From Clostridiales bacterium (GTDB lineage: Bacteria; Bacillota; Clostridia; Oscillospirales; Butyricicoccaceae): a stretch of 64,000 bases of DNA. The stretch covers positions 62,001 to 126,000 of the forward strand of contig SFJM01000002.1 in assembly GCA_004555915.1 (NCBI GenBank), in the 5' to 3' direction. Of the stretch, positions 42,193 through 52,384 are shown piece after piece (the first letter of the stretch is position 1; each line of letters begins with the position of its first letter). Below the pieces are notes generated by a model. That model saw only the letters and a program-made list of their open reading frames with translations. It did no database searches and had not been told where the DNA came from. Both the position numbers and the translations under genes were made by a program.

Positions 42193-44216
42193 TGGTTCAC
42201 CCGCTTAAACATTTTATCCAGTTCATACTTGGTCAGGCGCACGGTAACCGGCCTGCCATGGGGACAGCAGGTCACCTCCGGGTCAGACAGCACCCGCTCA
42301 CACAGCGACTGCATTTCCTGCATGCTGGTTTTCCAGCCGCCTTTGATGGCAGCCTTACAGGAAACCGTATGAATCAGGTCATCCAGGCAGTCCGGCTCCG
42401 GTGTCCGGCGATGCATCAGCTTTTCTGCCATTTCAGACACAATCAGCGTCAGGTTACCCGCCTCAATATAGGCCGGAATTTCCCGGACGGCAATGCTGTG
42501 CTGGCCAAAGGCCTCCATGGAGAAGCCCAGCGCCTGAATCTGCTCCATGCCGTCCAGAATTGCTGCGTATTCCTCACCGGACAAATCCACGACCACCGGC
42601 TGCAGCAGCACCTGCGTGGGAATATCCGCCTGCTTCCGCAGCTGGTTGAACAGAATGCGCTCATGTGCCGCGTGCTTGTCGATGAATACCAGACCATTTT
42701 CATCCTCAGCCAGAATGTACGTATCAAAGCAGCTGCCGATCACCCTTGCCTTTGGCAGGTCAGGTGTCAGCGTCTCGGTTTCCTGCTCCTCCGCAGGCTG
42801 TACCGGAACCGCTTCTGCCTGGGGCAACGTCTGCTGTGCCGGCTGCTCCCGGCTTTCCTGACGGATGGCCGGACGGTCCGGTGTCATCGGGATAATATTT
42901 TCCACAGCCTTTCCGGCATGGGGCATGCGCAGTACCTGTTCATCCGCATCATCCACATCAACAAACGGCAAAAAGCTGCTGCGCTTCGGCGATATCGGTG
43001 GAGCTGCTGACGCTGCCGCATAGGCAGAAGGATGCTTCATCTGACCGGAAGATGCATGGGATTCCCGTGCCGGTGCGGTGGATGGGGAAACCGATGCCGC
43101 AGGTTTCCTTTCCTCCTCTGCCACCCTCGGTGTCATGGTGATGGCGGAACGGGAAACCACAACCGGTTCGGGCTCCGGTGCAGGAGCAGCCGGTTTTTCC
43201 TTTGCTTCGATTTCAGGAATGTTGTCATCTCCTGCCAGCGCATTTTTACACGCCGCATATACGGCAGAAAACACCTGCTTTTCCTGCGCAAATTTCACTT
43301 CTGTCTTTGCCGGATGCACATTGACATCCACCAGAGACAGCGGCAGTTGCATACAGATACAGCCATATGGAAATTTGCCCGTGATGATGCTGTTGCGGTA
43401 TGCCTCCTCCATGGCAGCCTGCATCAGCTTGGACTTGATAAACCGTCCATTGACAAAAAAATGCTGATAAGTCCGGTTGGCTCGTGGGGCATGCGGGCGG
43501 GAAATATATCCCCATACCCGGATGTCATACAAGCTATGCTCCGGCATTTCAATGAGATTTTTGGACAGATCTTTACCGAATACGCTGTAAACCGCATTCT
43601 GCAGCCTGCCATTGCCGGGCGAATGGAACACATCCTTTCCGTCCCGGATGCAGCGGAAGGCGATTTCCGGATGGCTTTCCGCCGCATGCTCCACAACCGA
43701 CAGGATATAACCGGCTTCGGTAAAATCCTTTTTAAGGAATTTCATGCGGGCCGGTGTATTGTAAAACAGATCGCGGATGACAAAGGTTGTGCCCTCCGGG
43801 CAGCCTGCCGGTTCATTTGCCGTGATGGTGCCGCCCTCCAGAGACAGATGCACACCCTCCACGCAGCCATGCTGCTTGGTGAACAGGTCAACCCGCGATA
43901 CAGCGCAGATGGCAGCCAGCGCTTCTCCCCGGAAGCCCAGTGTCCCGATGGCACTCAGGTCCTCTTTGGTACGGATTTTGCTGGTTGCATGACGGCGGAA
44001 CGCAATGGGCGCATCCTCCGGCGCCATGCCGCAGCCATTGTCACAGATGCGCAGATAGGAAATGCCGCCTCGCTCCAGCTCAACCGTAATCTGTGTCGCG
44101 CCGGCATCAATGGCATTTTCCACCAGCTCCTTGCACACGGAGGACGGGCGTTCGACTACCTCTCCCGCGGCAATCAGGTCTGCCATGTGGGAATCCAGTT
44201 CATGAATCACTGCCAT
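42189..44216 (-). CDS. mutL: DNA mismatch repair protein MutL
   Basis: 675-aa GHKL ATPase coordinating mismatch repair. N-terminal ATPase: CKELVENAIDAG, DNGCGM, GFRGEALA, and GTTFVIRDLFYNTPARMKF. A low-complexity linker (about 335-480) leads to the C-terminal dimerisation and endonuclease domain. The metal motif reads DKHAAHERILFN, so the second Glu of DQHA(X)2E(X)4E is Asn (near residue 518); CPHGRP is intact and SCKAAI matches the ACR-type motif. It follows mutS by 19 nt. Confidence 0.95.
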   Translation of the reverse strand: MAVIHELDSHMADLIAAGEVVERPSSVCKELVENAIDAGATQITVELERGGISYLRICDNGCGMAPEDAPIAFRRHATSKIRTKEDLSAIGTLGFRGEALAAICAVSRVDLFTKQHGCVEGVHLSLEGGTITANEPAGCPEGTTFVIRDLFYNTPARMKFLKKDFTEAGYILSVVEHAAESHPEIAFRCIRDGKDVFHSPGNGRLQNAVYSVFGKDLSKNLIEMPEHSLYDIRVWGYISRPHAPRANRTYQHFFVNGRFIKSKLMQAAMEEAYRNSIITGKFPYGCICMQLPLSLVDVNVHPAKTEVKFAQEKQVFSAVYAACKNALAGDDNIPEIEAKEKPAAPAPEPEPVVVSRSAITMTPRVAEEERKPAASVSPSTAPARESHASSGQMKHPSAYAAASAAPPISPKRSSFLPFVDVDDADEQVLRMPHAGKAVENIIPMTPDRPAIRQESREQPAQQTLPQAEAVPVQPAEEQETETLTPDLPKARVIGSCFDTYILAEDENGLVFIDKHAAHERILFNQLRKQADIPTQVLLQPVVVDLSGEEYAAILDGMEQIQALGFSMEAFGQHSIAVREIPAYIEAGNLTLIVSEMAEKLMHRRTPEPDCLDDLIHTVSCKAAIKGGWKTSMQEMQSLCERVLSDPEVTCCPHGRPVTVRLTKYELDKMFKRVNQ

Positions 44217-44235
44217 GCGGCATGCCTCCTTTCGT

Positions 44236-46830
44236 TTACTCTACCATTTTCTGTAATTCGTATACCAGGTTCAACGCTTCAATCGGTGTCATGGTATTGA
44301 CATTGACCGAGCGAAGCTTTTCGGAAACCGCGTCCGACTGCATACCCATAAGGGAAATCTGCGGTTCTTCCTCCTCTGCCACCTCACGCACTTCAATTTT
44401 CGGCGCGGAGGCTTCCAGATCCTTCAAAATACGCTTTGCCCGGCGCAGTACCGGCTTCGGTACACCCGCCAGCTTGGCAACCTCAATGCCATAGCTGTCA
44501 TCCGCGCCGCCCGGAACAATTTTGCGCAGGAAGGTAATATCATCACCGCGTTTTTTCACGGCAATGTTGTAATTTTTCACACCGTCCAGCAGCTCCTCCA
44601 GTGCGGTCAGCTCATGATAATGGGTGGCAAACAGCGTGCGTGCCCCCACCTTTTTCGGGTCGGAAATATATTCCACCACGGCACGGGCAATGCTCATGCC
44701 GTCAAAGGTGGAGGTACCCCGTCCGATTTCATCCAGAATCACCAGGCTGAACCGTGTAGCATGCAGCAGGATATCCGCTACCTCGCTCATTTCCACCATA
44801 AAGGTGGACTGTCCGCTTGCCAGATCATCCGACGCACCCACGCGGGTAAAGACCCGGTCCGCAATGCCGATGCGGGCAGACCGTGCGGGCACAAAGGAGC
44901 CCATCTGCGCCATAATGGTAATCAAAGCAACCTGACGCATATAGGTGGATTTACCCGCCATATTCGGGCCTGTAATGATCGCTGTACGGTTCGCCCGGTC
45001 ATCCAGCAGCGTGTCATTGGCAATGAACATGCTGTCACGCAGCATACGCTCCACCACCGGATGGCGTCCGTCCCGGATATCAATGACGGAGGAATATTCC
45101 ACCTCCGGGCAGCAGTAGTTGTAGACATCCGCCACCTCTGCCAGCGCGCACAGCACATCGGTCTGCGCCAGTGTCTGGGCTGTAATCTGAATCCGGTGCA
45201 CAGCAGAGGAAATCTGCTCCCGGATTTCGGTAAACAGGCGGTATTCCAGCTCTACAATGCGTTCATTCGCCTGCAGAACCGTATTTTCATACTGCTTGAG
45301 TTCTTCTGTAATATAACGCTCCGCATTGGCAAGGGTCTGCTTGCGCACATAATGCGCCGGAACCTTGTCGGAATGCAGGCGGGAAACTTCGATATAATAG
45401 CCAAAGACCCGGTTGTAACCCACCTTCAGCTTGGGAATGCCGGTTGCTTCCCGTTCCCGGGCTTCGATTGCGGCAATGGATCCCTTGCCGCCGGACGCAA
45501 TATCACGCAGGCTGTCCAGCTCTTCACTGTAGCCTTCCCGGATGAAATTGCCTTCCCGCAGGGAAAACGGTGGATCGTCCACAATGGAAGCGGAAATCAG
45601 CTGCCGGATATCCTGCAGCTCATCCATGGATTCCCCCAGCACGGTCAGCATGGAGGTCTCACACTGTACCAGCTGTGCCCGGATTGCCGGCACATGCTCC
45701 AGTGTCGCACACATGCTGCGCAGGTCACGACAGTTTGCCGTACCATAGACAATGCGGCTGATGAGGCGTTCAATGTCAAACATCTGCCGCAGTTCATCGG
45801 TCAGCAGGCTCCGCTTGACCAGATCCTCCTTCAGCTCCCCGATGGCACGCTGCCGCTGCAGAATCTGGTTCGGATTGCGCAGCGGCTTGCTCATCCACTG
45901 GCGCAGCAGACGGGCACCCATGGCGGTTCTGGTTTTATCCAGTACCCACAGCAGGGAGCCTTTCTTTTCCTTGGTTCGCATGGTCTCGAACAGCTCCAGA
46001 TTGCGGCGTGCGTTCAGATCCAGCTCCAGATACTGTCCCTGATGGTAAATCTGCAGCGTATCCATATTTGCCAGATCGGATTTCTGGGTATCGGTCAGAT
46101 ATGCCAGCAACGCACCGACGGCACACACAATCGTGGGGTGATCCTCCAGTACATTGTCCTCCAGATCGGAAAAATGCCCGCGCATCTGCCGCATGCAGGC
46201 ATCCATCGCATAAGCATCCTCCTGCATGCACTCCATACCGCATTCGATATGCTCCCGCAGAAACCGGTTCAACTGTCCGTTTGCCGCAGCAGCAGGATTG
46301 AGCAGGGTTTCCCGCGGCAGGAAGCGTCCCAGCTCATTCATAGCATACACCACCGCGTCACTGCCCACCATATCGGTTGCCAGCATTTCACCGGTGGTGA
46401 TATCCGCAAAGCACACACCGATACCGGTGGCACTGAGATAAACCGAGCAGATATAATTGTTGCAGTCCTCCTGCAGCATGGAAGCTTCAATGACGGTGCC
46501 CGGGGTGATGGTGCGGATAATTTCCCGTTTCACCAGTCCTTTTGCTTTTTTCGGGTCTTCGGTCTGCTCGCAGATAAAGACCTTGTGGCCGTTTTTCACC
46601 AGCTTCGCAATATAGCCTTCACTGGAATGGAACGGGATGCCGCACATGGGTGCCCGTTCCTCCTGGCCGCAGTCCCGCCCGGTCAGCACCAGATCCAGTT
46701 CCTTGGACGCAATTTTGGCGTCATCATAGAACATTTCATAAAAATCACCCAGACGATACAGCAGAATACCGCCCGGATTCTGATTTTTGATTTCAAAATA
46801 TTGCCGCATCATCGGCGTGAGTTCAGCCAT
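44236..46830 (-). CDS. mutS: DNA mismatch repair protein MutS
   Basis: 864-aa mismatch recognition ATPase. The start at 46830 (MAELTPMMRQYFEIK) overlaps the miaB stop by 8 nt; an ATG at 46884 lies inside miaB and is rejected. The mismatch-contact motif is FYEMF (30-34). Walker A is GPNMAGKST, followed by MRQVALI, GRGTSTFDGMSIA and FATHYHELT. Length is full for bacterial MutS1. It is co-transcribed with miaB, mutL, miaA and hfq. Confidence 0.97.
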   Translation of the reverse strand: MAELTPMMRQYFEIKNQNPGGILLYRLGDFYEMFYDDAKIASKELDLVLTGRDCGQEERAPMCGIPFHSSEGYIAKLVKNGHKVFICEQTEDPKKAKGLVKREIIRTITPGTVIEASMLQEDCNNYICSVYLSATGIGVCFADITTGEMLATDMVGSDAVVYAMNELGRFLPRETLLNPAAAANGQLNRFLREHIECGMECMQEDAYAMDACMRQMRGHFSDLEDNVLEDHPTIVCAVGALLAYLTDTQKSDLANMDTLQIYHQGQYLELDLNARRNLELFETMRTKEKKGSLLWVLDKTRTAMGARLLRQWMSKPLRNPNQILQRQRAIGELKEDLVKRSLLTDELRQMFDIERLISRIVYGTANCRDLRSMCATLEHVPAIRAQLVQCETSMLTVLGESMDELQDIRQLISASIVDDPPFSLREGNFIREGYSEELDSLRDIASGGKGSIAAIEAREREATGIPKLKVGYNRVFGYYIEVSRLHSDKVPAHYVRKQTLANAERYITEELKQYENTVLQANERIVELEYRLFTEIREQISSAVHRIQITAQTLAQTDVLCALAEVADVYNYCCPEVEYSSVIDIRDGRHPVVERMLRDSMFIANDTLLDDRANRTAIITGPNMAGKSTYMRQVALITIMAQMGSFVPARSARIGIADRVFTRVGASDDLASGQSTFMVEMSEVADILLHATRFSLVILDEIGRGTSTFDGMSIARAVVEYISDPKKVGARTLFATHYHELTALEELLDGVKNYNIAVKKRGDDITFLRKIVPGGADDSYGIEVAKLAGVPKPVLRRAKRILKDLEASAPKIEVREVAEEEEPQISLMGMQSDAVSEKLRSVNVNTMTPIEALNLVYELQKMVE

Positions 46831-48265
46831 GGTACCCCTTCCCAAGCACGCTGCCATACAGGGCACGCAGCGAGGTTTTTTCAATCACCACATCGACAAA
46901 ATCACCGATGTGCAGGTCATCCCCGCGTACCAGTACCAGCAGTCCGCCGTCTGTCCGTCCGCAGTGTGTATAGATGCCGTCCTTGCTGTTGGACAGGCCG
47001 TCAATCAGCACGCTGAGCTCCCGGTCCTGATAGGCATCCTGTCGCTGCTGGTTGATGCCCTCCTGTGTTTTGAGCAGCCGGTTAAACCGATCCTGTTTTT
47101 CCTCCGGTGTTGCCCCGTCCGGCATGGAAGCCGCCGGTGTGCCGCTGCGTTTGGAATACAGGAAGGTATACAGCACATCATACTGTCCCTGCCGCACCAC
47201 ATCCAGGGTACCCTGGAAATCCTCCTCGGTTTCTCCCGGGAAGCCAACAATAATATCAGAAGACAGCACCAGATCCGGCATATATTCCTTCGCCTTTGCA
47301 ATCAGGGCAAGATAGCTTTCTTTGGTGTAGCCCCGGTTCATCCGCTTCAGAATGGCATCGGAACCCGACTGGAACGGCAAATGCAGCTGGTGGCTGATGT
47401 GTTTTCCGTTTGCCATGGTGGCAAACAGCTTTTCTGAGGCATCCTTCGGGTGGCTGGTCATAAACCGCAGGCGGTATTCGCCCTCCACTGCATCCAGTCG
47501 TGCCAGCAGGTCGGAAAAGTCCATGCCAATACCCAAATCCTTGCCATAGGAATTGACGTTTTGTCCCAGCAGCGTAATGTCCTTATAGCCTTCCGCCACC
47601 AGGCACCGCAGCTCCGCTTCAATGTCCTCCGGTCTGCGGCTGCGTTCCCTGCCGCGTACATAGGGCACGATGCAATAGGTGCAGAAGTTGTTGCAGCCGT
47701 ACATAATGGACAGCCACGCATGGCAGCCTGCATCACGCTGTACCGGCAGACCCTCCGCAATTTCCCCCTTCGGGTCACCGGAGATGGCAAAAATCCGTTT
47801 GCTTCCGTTCAGCCGCTGCAGCAGCAGCTCCGGAAAATGCCAAAGCATATGGGTGCCAAAGACTATATCCACACGTGGATAGCTCTTTTTGATTTTTTCT
47901 GTGATGTGCTCCTGCTGCACCATGCAGCCGCACATACAGATGATGACATCCGAACGGGTATCCTTGATATGGGTATACTGCCCCATGATGCCAAAGACAC
48001 GCTTTTCCGCATGCTCCCGCACCGCACAGGTATTGACGACAATCACATTCGCCTGCTGTGCATCCTCTGTCCGGACATAGCCCATTTCCGCCAGCATGCC
48101 GGCAATGCGTTCGGTATCCGCTTCATTCTGCTGGCAGCCAAAGGTCTGGCAGAAAAACAGCGGCTTTTCCGGCAAAAGCGCATTGTGCCGGCTGACCTGC
48201 TCCATGCAGTCCAGCTGACGGGCAATCTGCTCTTTCGGTACTTGTCTTGAAGTGTTTTCTATCAT
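46823..48265 (-). CDS. miaB: tRNA-2-methylthio-N6-dimethylallyladenosine synthase
   Basis: Radical SAM methylthiotransferase modifying i6A37 of tRNA. 480 aa. N-terminal UPF0004 domain with cluster Cys in FGCQQNEADTE, NTCAVREHAEKR and CGCMVQQE; radical SAM motif GCNNFCTYCIVPYVRGRE; C-terminal TRAM domain with GRTDGGLLVLV. All three extra-cluster and three SAM cysteines are present. It works after MiaA, encoded four genes downstream. Confidence 0.96.
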   Translation of the reverse strand: MIENTSRQVPKEQIARQLDCMEQVSRHNALLPEKPLFFCQTFGCQQNEADTERIAGMLAEMGYVRTEDAQQANVIVVNTCAVREHAEKRVFGIMGQYTHIKDTRSDVIICMCGCMVQQEHITEKIKKSYPRVDIVFGTHMLWHFPELLLQRLNGSKRIFAISGDPKGEIAEGLPVQRDAGCHAWLSIMYGCNNFCTYCIVPYVRGRERSRRPEDIEAELRCLVAEGYKDITLLGQNVNSYGKDLGIGMDFSDLLARLDAVEGEYRLRFMTSHPKDASEKLFATMANGKHISHQLHLPFQSGSDAILKRMNRGYTKESYLALIAKAKEYMPDLVLSSDIIVGFPGETEEDFQGTLDVVRQGQYDVLYTFLYSKRSGTPAASMPDGATPEEKQDRFNRLLKTQEGINQQRQDAYQDRELSVLIDGLSNSKDGIYTHCGRTDGGLLVLVRGDDLHIGDFVDVVIEKTSLRALYGSVLGKGYHG

Positions 48266-48287
48266 AATAATGTTTTATCCCAAATTT

Positions 48288-48959
48288 TTATCGAAATTCA
48301 TTCAGTTCTGCATCATATACCATCAGATGATGATAATTCGCGCCATCCGGCTCCAGCTCCGGCAGTTCGCGGATAATGGTTTTAGTCAGATATTCCGGGC
48401 TGAGGTTGTTGTTTCCCGCGCCGAGAATCGCATAACACCGTACACAGTCCGTATCCTGCTCCAGCGCAAAGCCACGGATATACTCCTTGATGTTGACTTC
48501 CTTCTCCCCGCGCTTGGATTTCTTCATGATACGGATTTCCTCCCGGGCAAACAGCGCGTTCACCTTCTCACAAAAGCCCTCCGGCACGCCATTGTCAAAT
48601 TCCCATGTGATTTCAAACTTGGAATAGGCAATATCACGCACCTTGCGTCCGCTTCCGTTTTCAATGGAATAAATCTCCTGTACGGAGATGCCGGACGGGC
48701 ATACTGCGTTCATCCGTTCCACTGCGTCCGCAGGAATCTGTTCCGCGGTACAGTTGAAGTCCAGAAATTCCCATTCACCGGAATAGCCGGTGGACAGCGG
48801 CAGCGCAATGGAAATATAAATATGCTGATTAAAGCCCTCGGTATACCATACCGGCAGATGGGCACGGGTAATAATCCGCTGCATACAGTGCATCAGATCC
48901 AGATGGGAAATATAGGCAGCCTCATCTGTCTTGGAAAAACGCATTCTTGCTTTAAACAT
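48288..48959 (-). CDS. TIGR03936 family radical SAM-associated protein (DUF2344)
   Basis: 223-aa protein opening MFKARMRFSKTDEAAYISHLDLMHCMQR, the DUF2344 hallmark (KYRI.FsK.g.lrfiSHLDlmr). ARLPVWYTEGFNQH-type block reads HLPVWYTEGFNQHIYISIALPL. Its ATG overlaps the radical SAM gene stop by 8 nt. The two are fused in many genomes, so they should act together, on an unknown substrate. Confidence 0.9.
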   Translation of the reverse strand: MFKARMRFSKTDEAAYISHLDLMHCMQRIITRAHLPVWYTEGFNQHIYISIALPLSTGYSGEWEFLDFNCTAEQIPADAVERMNAVCPSGISVQEIYSIENGSGRKVRDIAYSKFEITWEFDNGVPEGFCEKVNALFAREEIRIMKKSKRGEKEVNIKEYIRGFALEQDTDCVRCYAILGAGNNNLSPEYLTKTIIRELPELEPDGANYHHLMVYDAELNEFR

Positions 48960-50793
48960 GGCAGGCACATCCTTTCATCAGGCTGGCAGCGCCGCAGCCG
49001 GCACACTGTTCCAGGCAGGACGGTGTGGGCTCCGCACGGCGGGAACGCTCCCATTCACGCTTGAGATGCTCCTTGCTGGTGCCGCAGCCGATATGGTCCC
49101 AGGGAAATACTTCATCCAGCGGGCGCTGGCGGTTGGCGTAAAATGCCGGGTCCAGTCCGCAGGCACGGAATGCCTCCATCCACTTGTCCAGTGAGAAGCA
49201 GTCCTCCCAGCCATCCATTTTGCAGCCGGATTTCCATGCGGTATACAGAACCTCCGCCGTCCGCCGGTCGCCCCGGGCAAAGACACCCTCCAGATAGCTG
49301 GTGTCCGATGCATGCCAGCGGAAGGTGACATTCTTGGTTTTCATCACCGTGCGCAGATAAGCGGTCTTTTCATCCAGTTCCTCCTTGGTTGCCTGCGCAT
49401 CCCACTGGAACGGGGTCTGCGGCTTGGGCACAAAGCAGGAGGTAGACGCGGTAATCTTGACGCCACGTGCACGGTTTGGGGTATTCATGCGCCAGCAATA
49501 GGCAATATTGCGGCACAGCTTGGACATTTCATCGAAGTCCTCATTGGTCTCCGTAGGCAGTCCCATCATAAAATACAGCTTGACATTGTTCCAGCCGCCC
49601 TGGAAGGCATAGGTACATGCCTGAATGAGATCGTCTTCGGTAATATTTTTGTTGATGACATCCCGCAGGCGCTGGCTTCCGGCTTCCGCCGCAAAGGTCA
49701 GGCCGCTCTTGCGCACCTTCTGCACCCGTTCCATCAGCTCCATGCTGAACGAATCCGCACGCAGGGACGGCAACGACAGGCTGACACGGCGTTCCTCACA
49801 GATATCCAGCAGCTTGTCTGCCAGCTCCGGCAGCTCGGAATAATCGCTGGTCGACAGGGAGGACAGGGAAATCTCCTCATAACCGGAGTTATCCAGCACC
49901 GCCTTCGCCTGCTTCAGCAGAACCTCTGCGCTCTTTTTGCGCAATGGGCGGTAGGTATGGCCCGCCTGGCAGAACCGGCAGCCCCGCGGACAGCCGCGGA
50001 ACAGCTCCACCATGGCACGGTCAAACACAATCTCCGTGGACGGAACCACGAAGGTTTCCGGATAATACATGTTATCCAGATCCTGTACAATCCGTTTCTG
50101 AATAAACGCCGGCGCACCGTCCTTCGGGGTGACAGCCTGTACCGTGCCATCCTCGTGATAGGTGACATCATACAGCGACGGCACATATACGCCCGGAATA
50201 TGGCAGACCTTGCGCAGGAATTCCTCCTTGCTCCAGCCTTCCCGCTTGGCCTGACGGTACATATCGGTAAATTCGATCATGACCTCCTCGCCGTCACCGA
50301 TCTGGAAGGCATCCACAAAGGGAGCCAGCGGTTCCGGGTTATAGGCACAGGGACCGCCGCAGACCACCAGATTTTTCAGCGTTTTGCGGTCACAGGCGCG
50401 CACCGGAATGCCGCCCAGGTCCAGCATATTCAAAATATTGGTGAAGGACAGCTCATACTGCAGCGTAAAGCCCAGAATATCCAGCTCCGCAATGCTGTCA
50501 CCGCTTTCCAGACCATACAGCGGGATATCTGCTTTGCGCATTTCCTCCTCCATGTCAATCCATGGGGCAAATACGCGTTCACACCAGACACCCTCCTGAT
50601 GGTTCAGCAGGCCATATAAAATCCGGCTGCCCAGATGGGACATGCCTACCTCATAGGTATCCGGGAAACACATGCCGAACCGCAGGTCAACCGTATCTTT
50701 ATCTTTTACAACTGAGCCCCATTCACCGCCAACATAGCGCGCGGGCTTCTGTACACGTGGAAGAATTCGTTTCAGCTTCCGTGAGAGCTTCAT
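48952..50793 (-). CDS. TIGR03960 family B12-binding-domain radical SAM protein
   Basis: 613-aa radical SAM enzyme. The N-terminal half resembles a B12-binding domain (VDLRFGMCFPDTYEVGMSHLG); the SAM cluster motif is GCPRGCRFCQAGH (CxxxCxxC). A helical C-terminal extension ends in a Cys-rich tail (CLEQCAGCGAAS, KGCACHV). It is paired with the TIGR03936 partner downstream. Biological substrate is unknown; the pair is widespread in Clostridia beside translation or tRNA genes. Confidence 0.92.
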   Translation of the reverse strand: MKLSRKLKRILPRVQKPARYVGGEWGSVVKDKDTVDLRFGMCFPDTYEVGMSHLGSRILYGLLNHQEGVWCERVFAPWIDMEEEMRKADIPLYGLESGDSIAELDILGFTLQYELSFTNILNMLDLGGIPVRACDRKTLKNLVVCGGPCAYNPEPLAPFVDAFQIGDGEEVMIEFTDMYRQAKREGWSKEEFLRKVCHIPGVYVPSLYDVTYHEDGTVQAVTPKDGAPAFIQKRIVQDLDNMYYPETFVVPSTEIVFDRAMVELFRGCPRGCRFCQAGHTYRPLRKKSAEVLLKQAKAVLDNSGYEEISLSSLSTSDYSELPELADKLLDICEERRVSLSLPSLRADSFSMELMERVQKVRKSGLTFAAEAGSQRLRDVINKNITEDDLIQACTYAFQGGWNNVKLYFMMGLPTETNEDFDEMSKLCRNIAYCWRMNTPNRARGVKITASTSCFVPKPQTPFQWDAQATKEELDEKTAYLRTVMKTKNVTFRWHASDTSYLEGVFARGDRRTAEVLYTAWKSGCKMDGWEDCFSLDKWMEAFRACGLDPAFYANRQRPLDEVFPWDHIGCGTSKEHLKREWERSRRAEPTPSCLEQCAGCGAASLMKGCACHV

Positions 50794-50828
50794 AAAGTTA
50801 CCTCATTCTATTTCGATGGATTGGTGCC

Positions 50829-50869
50829 AAAAGAAAGGAGCTCTACGATCGAATGGGACCGAAGAGCCC
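50829..50869 (-). terminator. Candidate terminator after the coiled-coil gene
   Basis: AGAGCCC (50863-50869) pairs, with a wobble, with GGAGCTCT (50837-50844); TTTCTTTT follows on the minus strand. The loop is long, so strength is uncertain. Confidence 0.4.
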
Positions 50870-50890
50870 GCTTCTGCAGGTTTCAGGTGA

Positions 50891-51778
50891 TTACAGCGAT
50901 GATTCGGTGTCCGCAGCCTCGTCTTCCTCCGGGTCACCGAAAATACGCTTATGTCGTTCGTAATCCGAACGGCGTTCCAGATAGGCATGCTCCAGGCGCA
51001 GGGTTTCCTTCAGCAGGGTTTCCAGCTCCGAAGCAAATGCCGTCAGTTCATCAATGGAGCCGAGCTTGGCAAACGATACAATTTTTAAGTATTTATTGGT
51101 AGCCAGATGCAGCTTGACCTGTGCACGGTTCAGCTCACCATAGGTCATTTCATTGATAATCTGCTGCAGCTCTGCCCGCAGGCCCAGTGTCATCAGCTGG
51201 AAAACCACCCGGTCTGCCGGCACAATCAGACGGGTTTCATACCGTGCAAGCAGCTGTTCCAGCAGCTTGTTGTTCGCCTCATGCATTTTGTGCAGGTCTT
51301 CCATTTTATAGGAATGCATTTTCAATCCAACGGATTCCTCTGTCAGACGCAGCTCCTCCAGCTCCTCCGGTGTGATGTCAATATCCTCCGGAACGGCTGA
51401 AGCACTGTACCGGGTAATTGCCGCACGCATTGCCTTGTACAGGTTTGCCATGCAGTAAACCTGCCGCTCACAGTCCTCGAAATAGGACTTGGCTTTCTTC
51501 AGCTTTTCCTCGGTCTGTTCCAGCTGACGGGCAGCCTGCTTTTCCTTTTCCGCAAAGTCATCTACAATGGCCTGACGTTCTGCCGTTGTCTGCTTATGAA
51601 TGGCAATGATAATATCATCCTGCTTGGCAATGGTTGCATCCCGTGCCGCAAGCTCCGCTTCTGTCTCTTCCAGCTTTTCCTGCAGCTCCTGCAGGCGTTC
51701 CTCTGCCTCTGCAATCTGCGCCTGTGTGGAATTTAAGGATTCCCTGGCGCTGAACAGTTCCTTCATGCTCTCAAACAT
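50891..51778 (-). CDS. Coiled-coil protein of unknown function
   Basis: 295-aa protein. Residues about 5-100 form a long heptad-rich coiled coil (AQIAEAEERLQELQEKLEET). The C-terminal two thirds are helical and soluble, with RLIVPADRVVFQLMTLGLRAELQQ as a distinctive block and an acidic tail (EDEAADTESSL). No signal peptide, membrane helix or catalytic motif. It has its own promoter and lies 97 nt before the radical SAM gene. Confidence 0.82.
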   Translation of the reverse strand: MFESMKELFSARESLNSTQAQIAEAEERLQELQEKLEETEAELAARDATIAKQDDIIIAIHKQTTAERQAIVDDFAEKEKQAARQLEQTEEKLKKAKSYFEDCERQVYCMANLYKAMRAAITRYSASAVPEDIDITPEELEELRLTEESVGLKMHSYKMEDLHKMHEANNKLLEQLLARYETRLIVPADRVVFQLMTLGLRAELQQIINEMTYGELNRAQVKLHLATNKYLKIVSFAKLGSIDELTAFASELETLLKETLRLEHAYLERRSDYERHKRIFGDPEEDEAADTESSL

Positions 51779-51851
51779 GTGATATCTCCTATCTTTTCCG
51801 GATAAAGCCGCCGTTTCATTCGGAATTCTATTTCATAATAAAATCAAAGTT

Positions 51852-51880
51852 ATTGTACTACTTATGCCGGAATTTCGCAA
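51852..51880 (-). promoter_or_regulatory. Promoter of the coiled-coil gene
   Basis: On the minus strand TTGCGA (51880-51875), 17-nt spacer, TACAAT (51857-51852). The -35 lies in a hairpin-capable inverted repeat (CCGGAATTT 51867-51875 with AAATTCCGG 51891-51899). Confidence 0.65.
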
Positions 51881-51901
51881 TAGTTTTGCAAAATTCCGGT
51901 G

Positions 51902-51927
51902 AAAAAGCCGGAGATTTCTCTCCGGCT
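51902..51927 (-). terminator. Terminator of the Cys-rich protein gene
   Basis: Perfect 9-bp stem AGCCGGAGA (51906-51914) and TCTCCGGCT (51919-51927), 4-nt loop, then UUUU on the minus strand. Confidence 0.85.
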
Positions 51928-51955
51928 CTCCCTGTTTTCGTCATATTTCCAATGC

Positions 51956-52384
51956 TCAGTAGCAGCCGGACGGGTTTTTACGGCCATCATCCTTCGGCGG
52001 TCTGTTGTCATCACAGCCGCAGCCATGTACCGGCTTCGGGCAATCCCGGTTGTGATTGTCCCGCGGGAAAAATTCATCCACCGGGAATTCAAACCGTTCA
52101 AAAATATCACACGGATCCTCCGGCTGGCAGTTCGTACCACTGCTGCAGGTGCATTCCTTGACCGGCATGCAGATGTCATATGCCGGCATCAGCAGCTGAA
52201 TATCCCGTTCCAGACGGATAATGGAAAACTGACCCAGCGTTACATACAGTTTTCTGACGCTGTTATCCAGAATGATATCATCACCAAACATGCAGCCCAG
52301 CGATTCCGGTACCTCGTTCAGGTCACAGCAGCAGCCGCACCGGCAGTCAGGATCCACAATCTTTGCCGACAGCAGCAGCGGGTC
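51956..52384 (-). pseudogene. Cys-rich protein gene, 3' part, separated by the 1.46-kb mini-element
   Basis: C-terminal 142 residues, starting DPLLLSAKIVDPDCRCGCCC and continuing LGCMFGDDIILDNSVRKLYV, then a Cys/Pro/Asp-rich tail. Joined at the shared GA (TC on plus) to the part at 53840, codons read CGT GTC GAC CCG CTG without a shift, giving a 301-aa protein. Alone, the frame would need an ATG at 52477 inside the recombinase gene and would add 31 foreign residues. Function unknown; cysteine clusters suggest metal binding or a crosslinked structural protein such as a spore component, which is speculation. Confidence 0.85.
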
